DNA of 64,000 bases, taken from the NCBI GenBank assembly GCA_028751875.1, contig CM054158.1:4975449-5039448 (forward strand), in the 5' to 3' direction. Below are positions 19,481-31,239 of this stretch, piece after piece. The stretch comes from Rapana venosa. Its lineage: Eukaryota; Mollusca; Gastropoda; Neogastropoda; Muricidae. A model generated the notes under the pieces. That model was not told the DNA's origin. It made no database searches and worked only from the letters and a program-made list of their open reading frames with translations. A program made the translations under genes and the position numbers. Numbering within the stretch: the stretch's first letter is position 1; every line of letters starts with the position of its first letter.

Positions 19481-19765
19481 ATGGTGTTCCCATAAGCTAT
19501 GCAATCGTTAGCATGCAAGGCGTCAGAGACCTCACTTCTCTAGGGCCAGCATATTAAGGGCGGCGCCCATCTCCTCTCCCTCGCTGCTTTACCTTCCCTG
19601 ACCCTAAAGAGGACAGGTACCCTTTGACAGCTGGTTGAACTGGGGAACTAAACTGAAGCCGAGATACACGAACAGTCACCCATCCAAGTGGTGACCACGC
19701 TCCACGCTGTTTAACCTTAGCTTAGGGAGAGTGAGTGCTCTGACCACTGAGCTATCCCGTCCCCT
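19481..19765 (-). repeat. SINE type 1, full-length, reverse
   Basis: Runs from the tail (gtgttcccataagct) through tctcctctccctcgctgc to the tRNA-like head complement gctctgaccactgagctatc ending ccgtcccc. Confidence 0.92.
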
Positions 19766-19930
19766 GTTTTGTTTAAACTGCTTTAAAAAAACAAAAAATC
19801 TCTGGTAAAATGTTGTGCGTCAATTTGGCTACATAGTTCTGATGTTTTACTTTTCTTTCAGAAATTCTTTCAGTCTTGTTTTGTTGTCAGAAGTTTTCTT
19901 GCAACGTTTCTGTGTTGTTGTTGGTGGGTT

Positions 19931-20075
19931 TTTTTTTTATTGTTTTGTTCCATAATTCTTTTAGTATTTGTGGAGGATTTTTACACCTAGTCTGTATGGC
20001 ATCATTGAAGCTGTCTTTGATGTTTGAAGTTATGTTGTATTTTCGTGTTTTGTGTTATATTCCTTCTTTTCCATA
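19931..20075. repeat. Inverted repeat A, left arm (partner 21102-21240)
   Basis: ttgttttgttccataattct through tgtatggcatcattgaagct to atattccttctttt is the near-perfect reverse complement of 21102-21240, with about 1 kb between the arms. Confidence 0.9.
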
Positions 20076-20779
20076 ATCACAGATCATAATCTTGCCAAAG
20101 AAAACACCAAGAAGGACTCTCAGGTGTGGAAACGAATTGTCGAATTTGTCAATTTGAAAACTGTTTATGGTGTAGGTTGTTGGTTTTTTTGCTCGACAGT
20201 AACAAGAAATATCACATTTTTAAATCGTTTTCATTTGATGACAGTTTTTTAGCATATTTTTTCTTTTGTCTGTTATATTTTATTTGAGGAAATTATCTTT
20301 TGAAACTGTGTTTTTCCTTTCAAGTTGATTGAATACATTATTTTAGTACTCTGAAGTGCTCAAATGGGGGTTTGCCATGTACTCATGTATCTGTTGTTAT
20401 TCACGCGTTTGTTTTTTCTGCAAACTGGTTTTTTGTTTTTCTTTGTTATTTTCATATGATGAATGTTGATAGTGCAATGTATTGGTAAAAACAAAAAATC
20501 ATGACACACAAATTACAAAAGCTCTGAATTATGTTTTACTCGGTAAAAGACAAGGTGGGGACCAGTAGTATGTTCTTTCACCAAAATACTACATTGCATT
20601 TCATTGTTTAATGTTAACATTGTTGATTAGACTGGAGATCTCTATCTGTTTGTTAAAAGCGCTCTAGGGGAAAAAATTGTCATTTTGTCTAATGCTATGA
20701 ACAGAAAGGAATATGTTGTGATATTAAATTATGTTGTTGTTTTAAAAAAACTTATGCCAAGGTTTTTGTAGCTTTATTC
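20076..20779. other. Loop of inverted repeat A, no recognised gene
   Basis: AT-rich. An acceptor-like tttccataatcacag at 20080 precedes a short open stretch reading HNLAKENTKKDSQVWKRIVE in one frame. There is no donor and no family match I recognise. Confidence 0.4.
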
Positions 20780-20815
20780 TGTGTGTGTGTGTGTGTGTGT
20801 GTTGTGTGTGGTGTG

Positions 20816-20846
<31 letters not shown>

Positions 20847-21060
20847 TTGTGTGTGTGTGTGTGTGTGTGTGTGTAGTTCGTTGGTTGTGTGTGGTTGTGT
20901 GTGGTGTGTGTCTGTGTGTGGTTGTGTGTTGATGTGTGTGTGCATATTTGTATGTATATGTGTATTTGCGTATGCGTACGTGCGGTTATGTGTGTGACTG
21001 TGTGTTTGTATGTGGGTATATAATATGTGTATATGTGTGCATGTGTGTGTGCGCACATGT
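20780..21060. repeat. (GT)n-rich tract
   Basis: About 280 bp of GT repeats with TGTTG and GTAT interruptions. Confidence 0.93.
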
Positions 21061-21101
21061 GCTGTTTTCTGTGTATTTGTGTGTGTTGAACAGTAAACTC
21101 G

Positions 21102-21240
21102 TTTAGAAAGAAGGATATACACAAACACGATAATTACAACATAACTTCAAACATCAAAGACAGCTTCAATGCCATACAGACTAGGTGTAAAAATCCTCCA
21201 CAAATACTAAAAGAATTATGGAACAAAACAATTAAAAAAA
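21102..21240. repeat. Inverted repeat A, right arm
   Basis: Reverse complement of 19931-20075. It is directly followed, about 5 bp on, by the left arm of inverted repeat B. Confidence 0.9.
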
Positions 21241-21244
21241 ATAG

Positions 21245-21617
21245 TTAGAATGCACATTGTGGGTGACCCCCCAGAGTGTTAAGCTGGGGAACGCACAACT
21301 AACAATAAACAAAACACAACAAACAATACATCTTCGTCATCTAGAAATCAGATGCTGAATATTTTTTAAGTAGATGAGATCAAACAGTAAACTCGTTTAG
21401 AATGAGGTTGTTAAGGTTACAAGTGATGTTCACATAGGTTTAGTGGTTGATATGCTTGCCATCCCAAGTTTCAAGAGCAGGGACTGATGCCTTTATGGCA
21501 ACGTCCATTTTGTGTACGTATGTGGAAAGTGAACATATCAGCAGACATTTGACAGAAGGATAAGGTAATGGGGATTGAGATGCTTCTTACAGAGTAAAAA
21601 GTACAGGGAGGTAAAGA
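21245..21617. repeat. Inverted repeat B, left arm (partner 22406-22788)
   Basis: Imperfect reverse complement of 22406-22788. Examples are cattgtgggtgacccccc against ggggaccacccacaatg, and aaagtgaacatatcagc against gctgatatgttcacgtt. The arm crosses the left edge of the 5.6 kb repeat (21483). Confidence 0.85.
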
Positions 21618-22405
21618 TTATTTTGTATTTGATTGTTTGTCCCATAAAACCTATGTGGTTGAAGGGGGAGTGAGAGTGGGGTAGGGGATGGGAGCGACGG
21701 CATCACGAGACTCAGCTTCTCTAGGGGCCAGCATATGGAGGGTGGCGGACCCACATCTCCTCTCCATCGCTGCTTTACCTTTACTGACCCTAAAGAGGGC
21801 AGGGGTAGGTAACCATTTAAGTCTGGGGGAACGTATGATGCCTAGGCGCGCAAAACGGTCACCCTCCCAACTGGTTAAACCTCGCTCAATGCTGCTTTAC
21901 TTGGCTGGGGGAAGGGTGAAAGCGGAGAGTGCTCCTTCCAGAGCTTCCCGTTCCCCAGGGTTCACCTCACTATTGAGGAAGTTGAAGGTCAGAATTTAAA
22001 GAAACACGCTATCGGACATAGGAAGGTGCTCCTGACTTCTGTGAATTAAATACAACTGAAGAGTGGTACGGGCATCGTCACACCAACATGTGGGACTGGC
22101 CAAGACTTGTCCTTAGGGAACAGTACAAGGGAAGGAGACGAAGAGGCAGGACAGAGAAACGATGGGAAGATCTACAACGTCTCAGAGAGTGGAATGACTG
22201 GTCTTGGAGTGGGAACGCTTTGCTAAGGAAACTCCAGAACAGGAAAGAAGACCGCGGAAAGTGGAGGAAAGCTGGTTGAATAATCTTCATTGGTTACCCG
22301 GGCGAGGTGATGGGCCGCCGCCTCATTGTGCTGGCCCTGTGATGGCCCCTGGAGAAGCTGAGGCGCTGATGCCTCACTCTCCCTTCAACCCATAGGGTTA
22401 TGGGA

Positions 22406-22788
22406 CTCCTTTACCTTCTGTACCTTTTTACTCTGTATGAGCACCTCATCCCATTGCCTGTATCCTTCTGTCAAGGCAATGTTGCTGATATGTTCACGTT
22501 CCTCATACGTACACAAATAGGGACGTGGCCAGGAAAGGCATCAGTCTGCTCTTGAAACTGATGGCAAGCATATCATATCAACACGTAAACCTATGTGAAC
22601 ATCACTTGTACATACACCTCATTCTAAACGACGTTTAATGTGTGATCTCATCTTCTTCCAAAAATATTCAAGCATGCTGATTTCTAGTGACGATAGATGT
22701 TATTGTTGTTGGTGAATGTTGTTATTGTTAGTTGTGGCGTTCCCCAGCTTACACTCTGGGGGGACCACCCACAATGTGATTCTTACTC
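22406..22788. repeat. Inverted repeat B, right arm
   Basis: Partner of 21245-21617, with a loop of about 790 bp carrying the SINE type 1 and RTE C-terminal pieces. Confidence 0.85.
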
Positions 22789-24039
22789 ACTCATCATCCC
22801 ACTGGGAAAATCACTGTTGAAGTATTGAATAATTGCACTCTGAATTGAGAAGTTTTTTACGTGTTTGACTGGTTTTAAGTGCCTTGCCATCTATAGGCAG
22901 GCCATACTCCGAATTCAGAGGATTTTGTGTTTCTACTGTAGAGGAGTTTGCAAGAGTGCAGGTTTTTTCTTTGTGATGTTTAAGAGCTTGTCATGTCTCT
23001 GGGACGGCAATCTCAACCTAGTATTTTACAAACATACACACTTTTGTGTAGGGCTTTGGCAATGAGATGACATCAATAATGACACTGCTTTTGCTGGGCC
23101 ATTGTGACGAGTAGATCAACAGGAACCTGGGAGAGGAAAGAGAGAAGCAGCAGGAAGAAGCAGAATCACAGAAGAAAAACAAAGGAAAAAAAGTAGATTA
23201 GAAGGAAGTACTCGGTCGTGAATGACTGTGTCTCCTCTTGCTCTATGACGATCACAACGAATTGCGTTTTGAGACCACTGAAAGAAAGGAGGAGGTAGAA
23301 GAGTATGTGAAAAAGGAAGGAGGAGGGAGAAGGAAATAAGGTAGGAAGGGAGGAGAGGACGAAAAGAAGAAGGGAGAGGAGAGAGGAAGGAGATGGAGGA
23401 GGAGGAGAAGGAGAAGACCAGGGAAATGCTTAATTTTAATCTACAATTAACTTATATCTTTATAGACAACAGGATGAACAGTTCTTATCATATTATAATA
23501 GGGGGAGTAATTATTATCACAAGTTTTAGATACTCAAAAAAAAAATATATAAAATAAAAATAAAAATAAAAAAAAATTAATTTACTGGTTTACGCACTAT
23601 ACGGGGAATACAACTAAGTAGATGAAAAAAATAGAAAGTGGACTTAATATACCTCGCTAAAAATAAAGGGTGGGGGACTTTTGTATTTTTTATTCAGTTA
23701 AAATTATAGGTGCCTTGAGACAAATAGGAACTTTGGGGGGAGAATAAAAAATAATATAATAAATCATAATAAATACAAAACAAAAAATAACTTATTAAAT
23801 TAATAAAAACTTCAACTCCATAAAAAAAAAGTGGAAAAAGAATAATAGGATCGGGGGAAATGTAATAAAAAATAAACAATCTACTGAGACGTCAAAATAA
23901 AAAACAAGGCAATAAAAAAAAAATTATAAAATAAAATATAAAAAAAGAAGGATAAAATTACTGGTTAAATGGAAATTTGAAAAAAAATAAAAAAAAATTA
24001 AAAAAAAAATAAACTATAAAAAACCTAAAAACATAGGGG

Positions 24040-24070
<31 letters not shown>

Positions 24071-24832
24071 GGCTCACGTCCCGGAAAACCCAACTTAATA
24101 ATTAAATTTAAAGAAAAAAAAAATAATAAAAAAAAAACATGGGTAAAATTAACATTGGGGGGGGGATAGTATGGAAATTATTATATTATAATATTTTATT
24201 TAATTTTTTTCCGTTTTCTTAATTTAATTTCTTTTTTTAGATGTTTAATTTCATATGATATGAAGCAAAGAAGGGGGGGGGGGGAATTTGTAAATTAACA
24301 CATAAATAATAAATTTTCTGTCATATTTTGTTAAAAAATCGCCAAATAGCTAACAAAAAAAAGACAAGACTTAAAAAAAAAAATTAAAAAAAATATAAAA
24401 CGAAACACAAGAAAAAAAAAAAACAAAAAAGACAACGTAAAAAAAGTATTTAAATAAACAAAAATCAAACAATAAAAAAAAAAAACGATAAAAAAAAGAA
24501 AATATACACAAAAAATAAAAAAAACAAATCTCCTGATAAAATTACTAATATAGTATGAGGAAAATACAAGGACAAAAACTATATTCTAAAGGGGAGGGGA
24601 CCTACTTTTAGAAAGATGGGGAATACATTAAAATATTTAAAATCATCTATTGGCAGGAAATCCAAAAACAAAAAAAATAATAAAATAAAAAAAAAAAAAA
24701 AGTGACTTCAATCCGGGATATACAAACTCAACAAAATAAAAAAACCAAAACAAAATAACGCTCACCCAAACAAAAAAAGAACAGGCAAGAAAATCAAGAC
24801 AAACCTAAGAGGGATCAAAACCAAAAAAAAAA

Positions 24833-27114
24833 AAGATAACTATCCAGGAACCAAAAGAATGGAATTGGCCCCTACAGAATAAGACAGGATTAATCGTTGG
24901 CAGATGGACGGAATACTGTTCCGAACTTACAATCCATCAGACGCTAGGCGACCCACATGCGTAAAAAAAAACATTGACATAAAGCATGCCAAAAGCCTCA
25001 TCGATTAAAGACAACTCCATTTTCTACGCGAGAAGGAAGTTAGAAGATTAGAATTAGATCGCTCGAAGAATAGGGGAAAATCAAGCAGAATCGACAACAT
25101 CCCCAGACAAGAGACTAAGAATAAACTATAAACACGGTGGAGAAGACAAAAGAAAAAGAAGAACAGAACAAAATCCTTACAAGTATCTAATGGCAACAAG
25201 ATGCTGCAGGACGGCCAGAGAGTGGCCTACACCATGAGACCAATCACTTCTCATACATCACTATCCCCAAGAAGGAAATTCTCCAGACGCACGCAAGATG
25301 CCCAATAACTACAGGACAATCAGCATCAATAAGTACAGAGCCAGTAAGGCTAAAGTTCATGACTAAGAAAGTGGAATCATGAGACAAAGGACTGAAACCA
25401 CAGCAGAAGAGTTCATCGCGAAAAGATAGGCGGTTCCGCACCAAATAGAAAAGCAAACACAGAAAAGATATAAACCTGAGGGATCTGTAAGTGAGAAATA
25501 ACAACCCAGCACCATAATAAGACACTTCAACGTCTTCATTGATTTTAGAGGCCTTCGATTAGAAGATATGAGCATAGACGCATCTTGGAGTGCGGCACAA
25601 TGAACAATTCACATGGCTAGAGAAGCTGATCCACGAACCATCAAGGAATCTCTACTACAAGGCCATCCAGTTGCAAGTACTCTTACATGAGGGCAAGGTA
25701 GGGGAATGGTTCCGTTCTCAGTTGGGCCCGCGAGGAGATGTCTGCTGTCGCTGACACCTGTTTAACTTTTCCTGAACGCATCAGTGGAGACGCCTTGGAA
25801 GACCACAGCAGGCACAGTGCAGCCTTTGGGAGGTGCGAACAATCACCAAACCTCAGTTTGCCGATGACATTGACTGGCTCTGGCAGAACGAAGGAGGAAT
25901 GGCCAACTAGTGAAGCAACACAGGAGAAATATCCTCCGATTACGCATGAGAAAGTGCAGACGGCTCAGAGAAACCAAGCTCATGTCAATACAGGCCAAGC
26001 CAATCACCACAAGATCATCTCCTCAGCAGAAAAAGAACTGCGGGACAGTTGACCATTTCAAGTTACCTTCGCGAGCCATTCATAAAGGAGGAGGGATCGA
26101 ACACCGAATGCCTAGCAAGAGCGCACAAACGAGCAGCAGCAATGGCAATGACTCGATAAGTCCATATGGAGAGACAGTAAACATCCCTCCGAACAGGTAA
26201 ATGTTACTAAACGCGCTGTCCCCTCATCATGCTTTACGCATGTGAGGCAATGGACCACTGAACACAGACCTACAAAGGAGGATCCCATAGCAAGTAGTAG
26301 AAATGGGATGCCTCAAGGAATAGGCTCCTTGGCATCTCATTAACAAGGCACCATGTCCCTCACAATGAAGTCCGCGACATGCTCCACTCGAACAAGTGCG
26401 GGACTATGAAAGATCTACTGACCACGGCGAAAAGAGAGAACTACAGATGGTAGTAGGAGCGACGTAACACGCTTCAGAAGGACTTGCAAAGACACATCCT
26501 GCACGGAACAGTCCCTCCAGAGGAAAGATGAAGACGGGGAGGCAGAGGAGAAAGTGGCTTTGACGACATCCAGTGATTGGACAGGTAAGGACTTCAGTGG
26601 TCAGCCAGGCACTTCGCCCACACAGACCCGCGTAAGTGAGCCAGCTCGGGATCCCACCGTTCGTCACCATTTAGCGCACCTGCACGACCTGGCGGGTTAC
26701 GGGACCAGGAACAGTGATCAAATCGTGAACCATCACTAATATTAGTTTGTTCGAGAGACGATGAGATGAGACAGACAGACAGGACTGACAGACAAGAAGA
26801 GAGAGGAAGTAGAGATCGAGAGAGAGAGAGAGCAGGAAATAATTATGATAAGTGACACGTTACGTTCGGGTCCACCAGACAAAAAGGGACACTAACACCA
26901 CAAACCAAACTAACCAAAAAAAGGTCTTCCGGAGAGGCTAGGGGATATACACCATAATCATCTAAGTGAGAGGATAAATAAAACATATCAAGTGGTGACA
27001 CGGACAAAAGATAGAGGGTAGGAATCACGTTTAGTCTATTTTAGCCGAAGCGTGCGTTCTCTCGCGCTATTGTGATTGTGGCTTGCTGACTACTAAAACT
27101 TGAGTGTCGCCTTG
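24833..27114 (+). mobile_element. RTE-like LINE, 3' half, degenerate (copy 2)
   Basis: The same sequence and the same frame breaks as 8461-10742, including the FADD box near 25860 and the terminal gtcgccttg. Confidence 0.8.
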
Positions 27115-27342
27115 TAGGGAATTTAATTCGCTGAGTCTTGTAAAGCAACAAATCAAAGCGCTCAGATGACTTTAAAAAGAATATGCGTGTGTATGCGGTT
27201 TTGTAAATTTTGTCATCTGTTCCCACCGGCACACAATGGCCTACACTTTCGAACAGCGGAACAGGATTTAACGTGTGCGCAAGATGTACTGCATGCGTTC
27301 GCACACGGGGCCTCGGTTTATAGTCTCATCAGAAGGACAAGG
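27115..27342 (-). repeat. SINE type 2, reverse, headless
   Basis: Starts with the tail complement gtaaagcaacaaatcaaagc, then gtgtatgcggttttgtaaat, cccaccggcacacaatgg and ggcctcggtttatagtctca. It abuts the LINE end at 27114. Confidence 0.88.
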
Positions 27343-28009
27343 GAGGAATGTAGAGACACTGTGAACTATGGCTTCAGTCATTCAGAACGACACCCCTCTC
27401 CCTCTCTTCCTCTCCCCCCCCCCCCCTCCTCTCAACCCCGACCAGCCACGCCCCTCTCATATCCAGTTTCGGGCATAAACAATTACAAATTATCCATCAA
27501 TGGAGGAATCTACCTATACAGTGTACGGGGATGGGGGTGGGTGAGGGGATGGGTGAGGAAAGGGGGGGAGAGAAATATAGTATGAGAGAGAGAGAGGGGA
27601 GAGAGGGAGAGAGGTAGAGACAGAGAGGCAGAAAGACAGACAGAGACAGAGAGAGAGAGAGAGATCGACAGAGACAGAGAGAGAAAAGAGAGACCGACAG
27701 ACAGACAGAGACAGAGAGCGAAACAAGACACAGAGAGACAGAGAGACAGAGACACAGAGAGAGAGACAGACAGACAGACAGAGACAGACAGACAGACAGA
27801 CAGACAGGCAGGCAAAAAGGGACAGAGACAAAGAGCCAGACAGATAGATACATACAGAGACAAAGACAGGCAGGCAGACACAACAGAGCACAAGCACATG
27901 AACGTTTTCTCTAGCACCATAACATAAAAATTGCGAACTTTTTTGCAGAAGCAGACTATTCCGAGAACTCTGGGAAAAAATACTCTTTTGTTTCCTGCTC
28001 ACCCCCCCC
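27343..28009. repeat. C-rich, (GA)n and (GACA)n tracts
   Basis: A short unclassified piece at 27343-27570 with a poly-C run at 27413, then GA/GACA repeats at 27575-27895, then a poly-C at 28002. Serine/leucine-rich minus-strand frames are artefacts. Confidence 0.85.
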
Positions 28010-29215
28010 CCCCCCCTACCCTGTTTGGGGGGTTGGGTTGCTTGCTTTTTGCAAAAACCAACAAAAGCCCTTACCACCACCATCACCACCTCCACCACTA
28101 CCCCTACCCCACCACCCCAACTATACCACCACCATCCCCCTAACCCCCCCCTTTTTTCCTCATCAGTTACCCCTCTTAAAATCAAGCATTGTGCCCAAAA
28201 ACACTATCACCGGTTTGTCCTTGATTCAAAAAACCCAACCGCCAACCACCACCAAAAACCCCCATCCCCACCAACCCCCAACCCCAATCACCACTAAACC
28301 CCCAACCCCACCAAACCCCCATCCACCACCCCCAAACCCACCCCCAAATCCCCCCACAAACCCCAACCACCACCACAACCCCCAAACCACCAACCACCAC
28401 CACAACCCCCAAACCCCCAAACCCACCACCACCAACCCCCCACAACCACCCCACCACCACAACCACCAACCCCCCCCAAAACCCACCAACCCCCAACCAC
28501 CACCCACAACCACCGTCAACCCCAACCACCACCACCAACCACCACCAAAACCACCAAAACCAACCCCAAACCCCAAAACCCAAAAAAACCACCCCACAAC
28601 CACCAACCACCACCCCCAACCACCAATCACCACCACAACCACCACCATCCCACCACAACCACCAACCACCACCACAACCCCCAAATCACCCCAAACCCCC
28701 AACCACCCCCACAACCCCCAAACCACCCCACAACCCCACCACGACCCAATCACCGAAAAACCACCAACCCCACCACCACCAAAACCCACCCCCCACCACA
28801 ACCACCAACCCCACCACAACCCCCAAACCACCACCCAACCAAAACCCACCCCCCCCACAACCCCCCCACCAACCCCAACCACCCCCCCAACCCCCAACCA
28901 CCACCCGACCCCAATACTACGACAACCACCAAACCCCCCCACCACCAACCAAAACCACCAACCACCCCCACCACAACCACCAACCACCACCACCAACCAC
29001 CACCCCCAAAACCTCACCACCACAAACCCCAACCCCCCAAACCACCAACACCACCACAACCACCAACCCCCCACAACCCCCCACAACCCCCAAACCCACC
29101 CCCCAAAAAACCCCCACAACCCCCAAACCACCACCTAAAACCACCAACCACCACCACAACCACCAACCACCAACCCCCCCCCAAACAACCCCCAAACCCA
29201 CCCCCATTTTTAAAA
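28010..29215. repeat. A+C-only strand tract (CCA/CCCCCAA repeats)
   Basis: From about 28225 the + strand is almost purely A and C, with only a handful of G and T in about 950 bp. Motifs are ccaccaccacaacccccaaa and variants. Frames of about 366 (+) and 302 (−) residues are compositional artefacts. The complement is G-run rich. Confidence 0.93.
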
Positions 29216-29316
29216 CGTACGCTTCCTATACAGATAGACAGCAAGCCCCCCCCCCCCCCCCCCAACCCACCAACCCCCACCACTCCACTTACCTTTTTTT
29301 CCAGGTAAAGCCTGAA

Positions 29317-29510
29317 GCGTCAGGATGACCTCCCCTGTTGAAAAATGCTCTACACGCTCGGAAGGTCACTCCCCCAACCCCCCCCAAATCAGGGTCGAGA
29401 TCCGCCAATAAAAACCCCGGGGGGTCTTGTTTCTGCGGTCCCCACCGCTTTATTTCCGGACTTCCCTTATTTCGAGTTTCCCCATGTGCGAAAAGCGAGT
29501 CTTTGTCCTT
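29317..29510 (+). CDS. Candidate exon of unknown gene (weak)
   Basis: The acceptor is cttaccttttttttccag. Joined across a probable one-base slip, the frame reads VKPEAS, then MTSPVEKCSTRSEGHSPNPP and QIRVEIRQ, then loses frame near 29408. There is no clear donor and no recognised domain. Homopolymer errors (CCCCC runs) are nearby. Confidence 0.28.
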
Positions 29511-29797
29511 TAAGTGGTGGTTTTTGGGGTGAGGAGTGTGGGGTGTGTGTGTGGGTGTGGGGGGGGTGGGGAGTGTGGGGGAGGGGGGGGGGGGGAACCG
29601 ACAAACTGTGGTTTGGGAAACAGGTTAGGCTGGGCCCCCCAACCCACTTCATCCTCTTGGTTTGCACCAGGAACCGGGGGAAATTTTCCCTGTTCACTCC
29701 TACTCCAGTGCTTGGGTATATTCTGAGTCGGCCCTCACTGGGGGTCTATACAGTCATGCAACACCCTGTCTTCTGTCTGTCTTCTGTCTGATGTCTG

Positions 29798-29849
<52 letters not shown>

Positions 29850-30193
29850 AAAGGGCTGCTGCGGTTGGGGTTTTCCGCAAAACCAAGATTTTTTGGGAGG
29901 GGGAGTGAGTGGTTTGGGTCGAAGTGGGGTTGTGGGGGTGGGGGTGGGGGTTAAGTGTATCTTTTCTTAAGGAGTAAAAAATGGGTTTTTGCATGTTTTT
30001 TTACAGACACGCCTACAAGGTGGACAGTTTTGGAAGGGGATTTTTTTTTGGGGAAAAAATTTGGGAAACAGTCGTACTTTATGGCAAAAAAATGTGTAAA
30101 AAAGGGAATATAAAACAATGGATTGTACCAAAGTTCTGTAACGTCGCATTATGGAGAGAGAGAAGGAGAGAGAGAGAGAGAGAGAGAATGATG

Positions 30194-30257
<64 letters not shown>

Positions 30258-30296
30258 ATAGTTTTATTGACAGAGAGAGAAGATAGAGATAGAGAG

Positions 30297-30364
<68 letters not shown>

Positions 30365-30470
30365 AGAGTTGAGAGAGAGAATAGTTTATTGACATAGAGA
30401 GAATACGAATACAATACGAAAATTTTTATTGAGGGTAAATGAATAAAAGCTAACAGTTTTTTTAAACCAT
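29511..30470. repeat. GT, poly-G, (GA)n, (AT)n and (GACA)n tracts
   Basis: GGGTGTG and G runs at 29530-29600; GA at 29803-29852; GA/AT/GACA at 30155-30385. Between them is unclassified sequence with inflated homopolymers. Confidence 0.8.
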
Positions 30471-30784
30471 GCCCTCAGCCCCACCCACCCATTCCCTTTC
30501 TCCCAAAGAAAAACGAAAAGGAAAAAGCCCAAAACATCTCAAATGTAAATAATTGCATAACAAATTTCAAGTAATAAAAAAGACACACAAACAGACAAAC
30601 AACAAACAAACAAACAAACAAATACACTAAAAAAAACAAACCTGAAATTCCGATTAAGCACACTGACATCCATTTCAAACTACCCTCATCAAATCTCTGC
30701 ATCTCCCCATACCATCTCTCACCAATCAATTTTCATACAAATAATACACATAATTATGTTTACATATGCACATACACCCCATAA
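30471..30784. other. No recognised gene
   Basis: A-rich with CAAA repeats; no coding or repeat signature recognised. Confidence 0.5.
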
Positions 30785-31076
30785 GTAAAAGTAAAGGTGT
30801 CCCATAACCTATATTAAGGTCGTAGGGAGCGAGGCGTCAGAGAACCTCACTCTCTAGGGCCAGCGTATTGAGGGCGGCGCCCATCTCCTCCCCCTTGCTG
30901 CTTTACCTTCCCCGACCCTAAAGAGGGCAGGTACCCATTTACAGCTGGGTGAACTGGGGGAACTGTACTGAAGCCAAGGCGCGAAAACGGTCACCCATCC
31001 AATTGGTAACCACGCTCAACGCTGCTTATCTTGGCTGGGGGAAAGCGAGTGCTCACCACTGAGCTATCCCGTCCCC
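30785..31076 (-). repeat. SINE type 1, full-length, reverse
   Basis: taaaggtgtcccataacc at the tail end, then the tctcctcccccttgctgc block, then gctcaccactgagctatccc gtcccc at the head complement. Confidence 0.92.
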
Positions 31077-31239
31077 TACATACACATACATAAAACATAT
31101 ACATAAAAAAATTCAAATAGGAGAGAGCAGTCAAACAGAAGAGAGAGAGAGTGAGAGAGAGAGAGTAAGACAGACAACAGACAAGGAGGAGTTGAGATTG
31201 AAATGACATTCACATGACTTGCATAATATGGAATGCAAC

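Larger units (their letters stand above)
21483..27114 (+). repeat. Long direct repeat, copy 2 of 2 (5,632 bp)
   Basis: Matches 5111-10742. Here the inverted-repeat arm continues to the left of the boundary, so this copy has the more complete context. The right edge is the LINE 3' end (gtcgccttg), followed by a reversed SINE type 2. Confidence 0.92.

Noticed and set aside
20080..20190. Possible exon in the loop of inverted repeat A (HNLAKENTKKDSQVWKRIVE)
   Set aside because: Acceptor-like site only, no donor, and the flanks are an inverted repeat; kept only as a note.
28038..29138. 366-residue Pro/Thr/Asn-rich and 302-residue Gly/Val/Trp-rich frames
   Set aside because: Direct translation of an A+C-only tract; open frames on both strands show it is composition, not coding.
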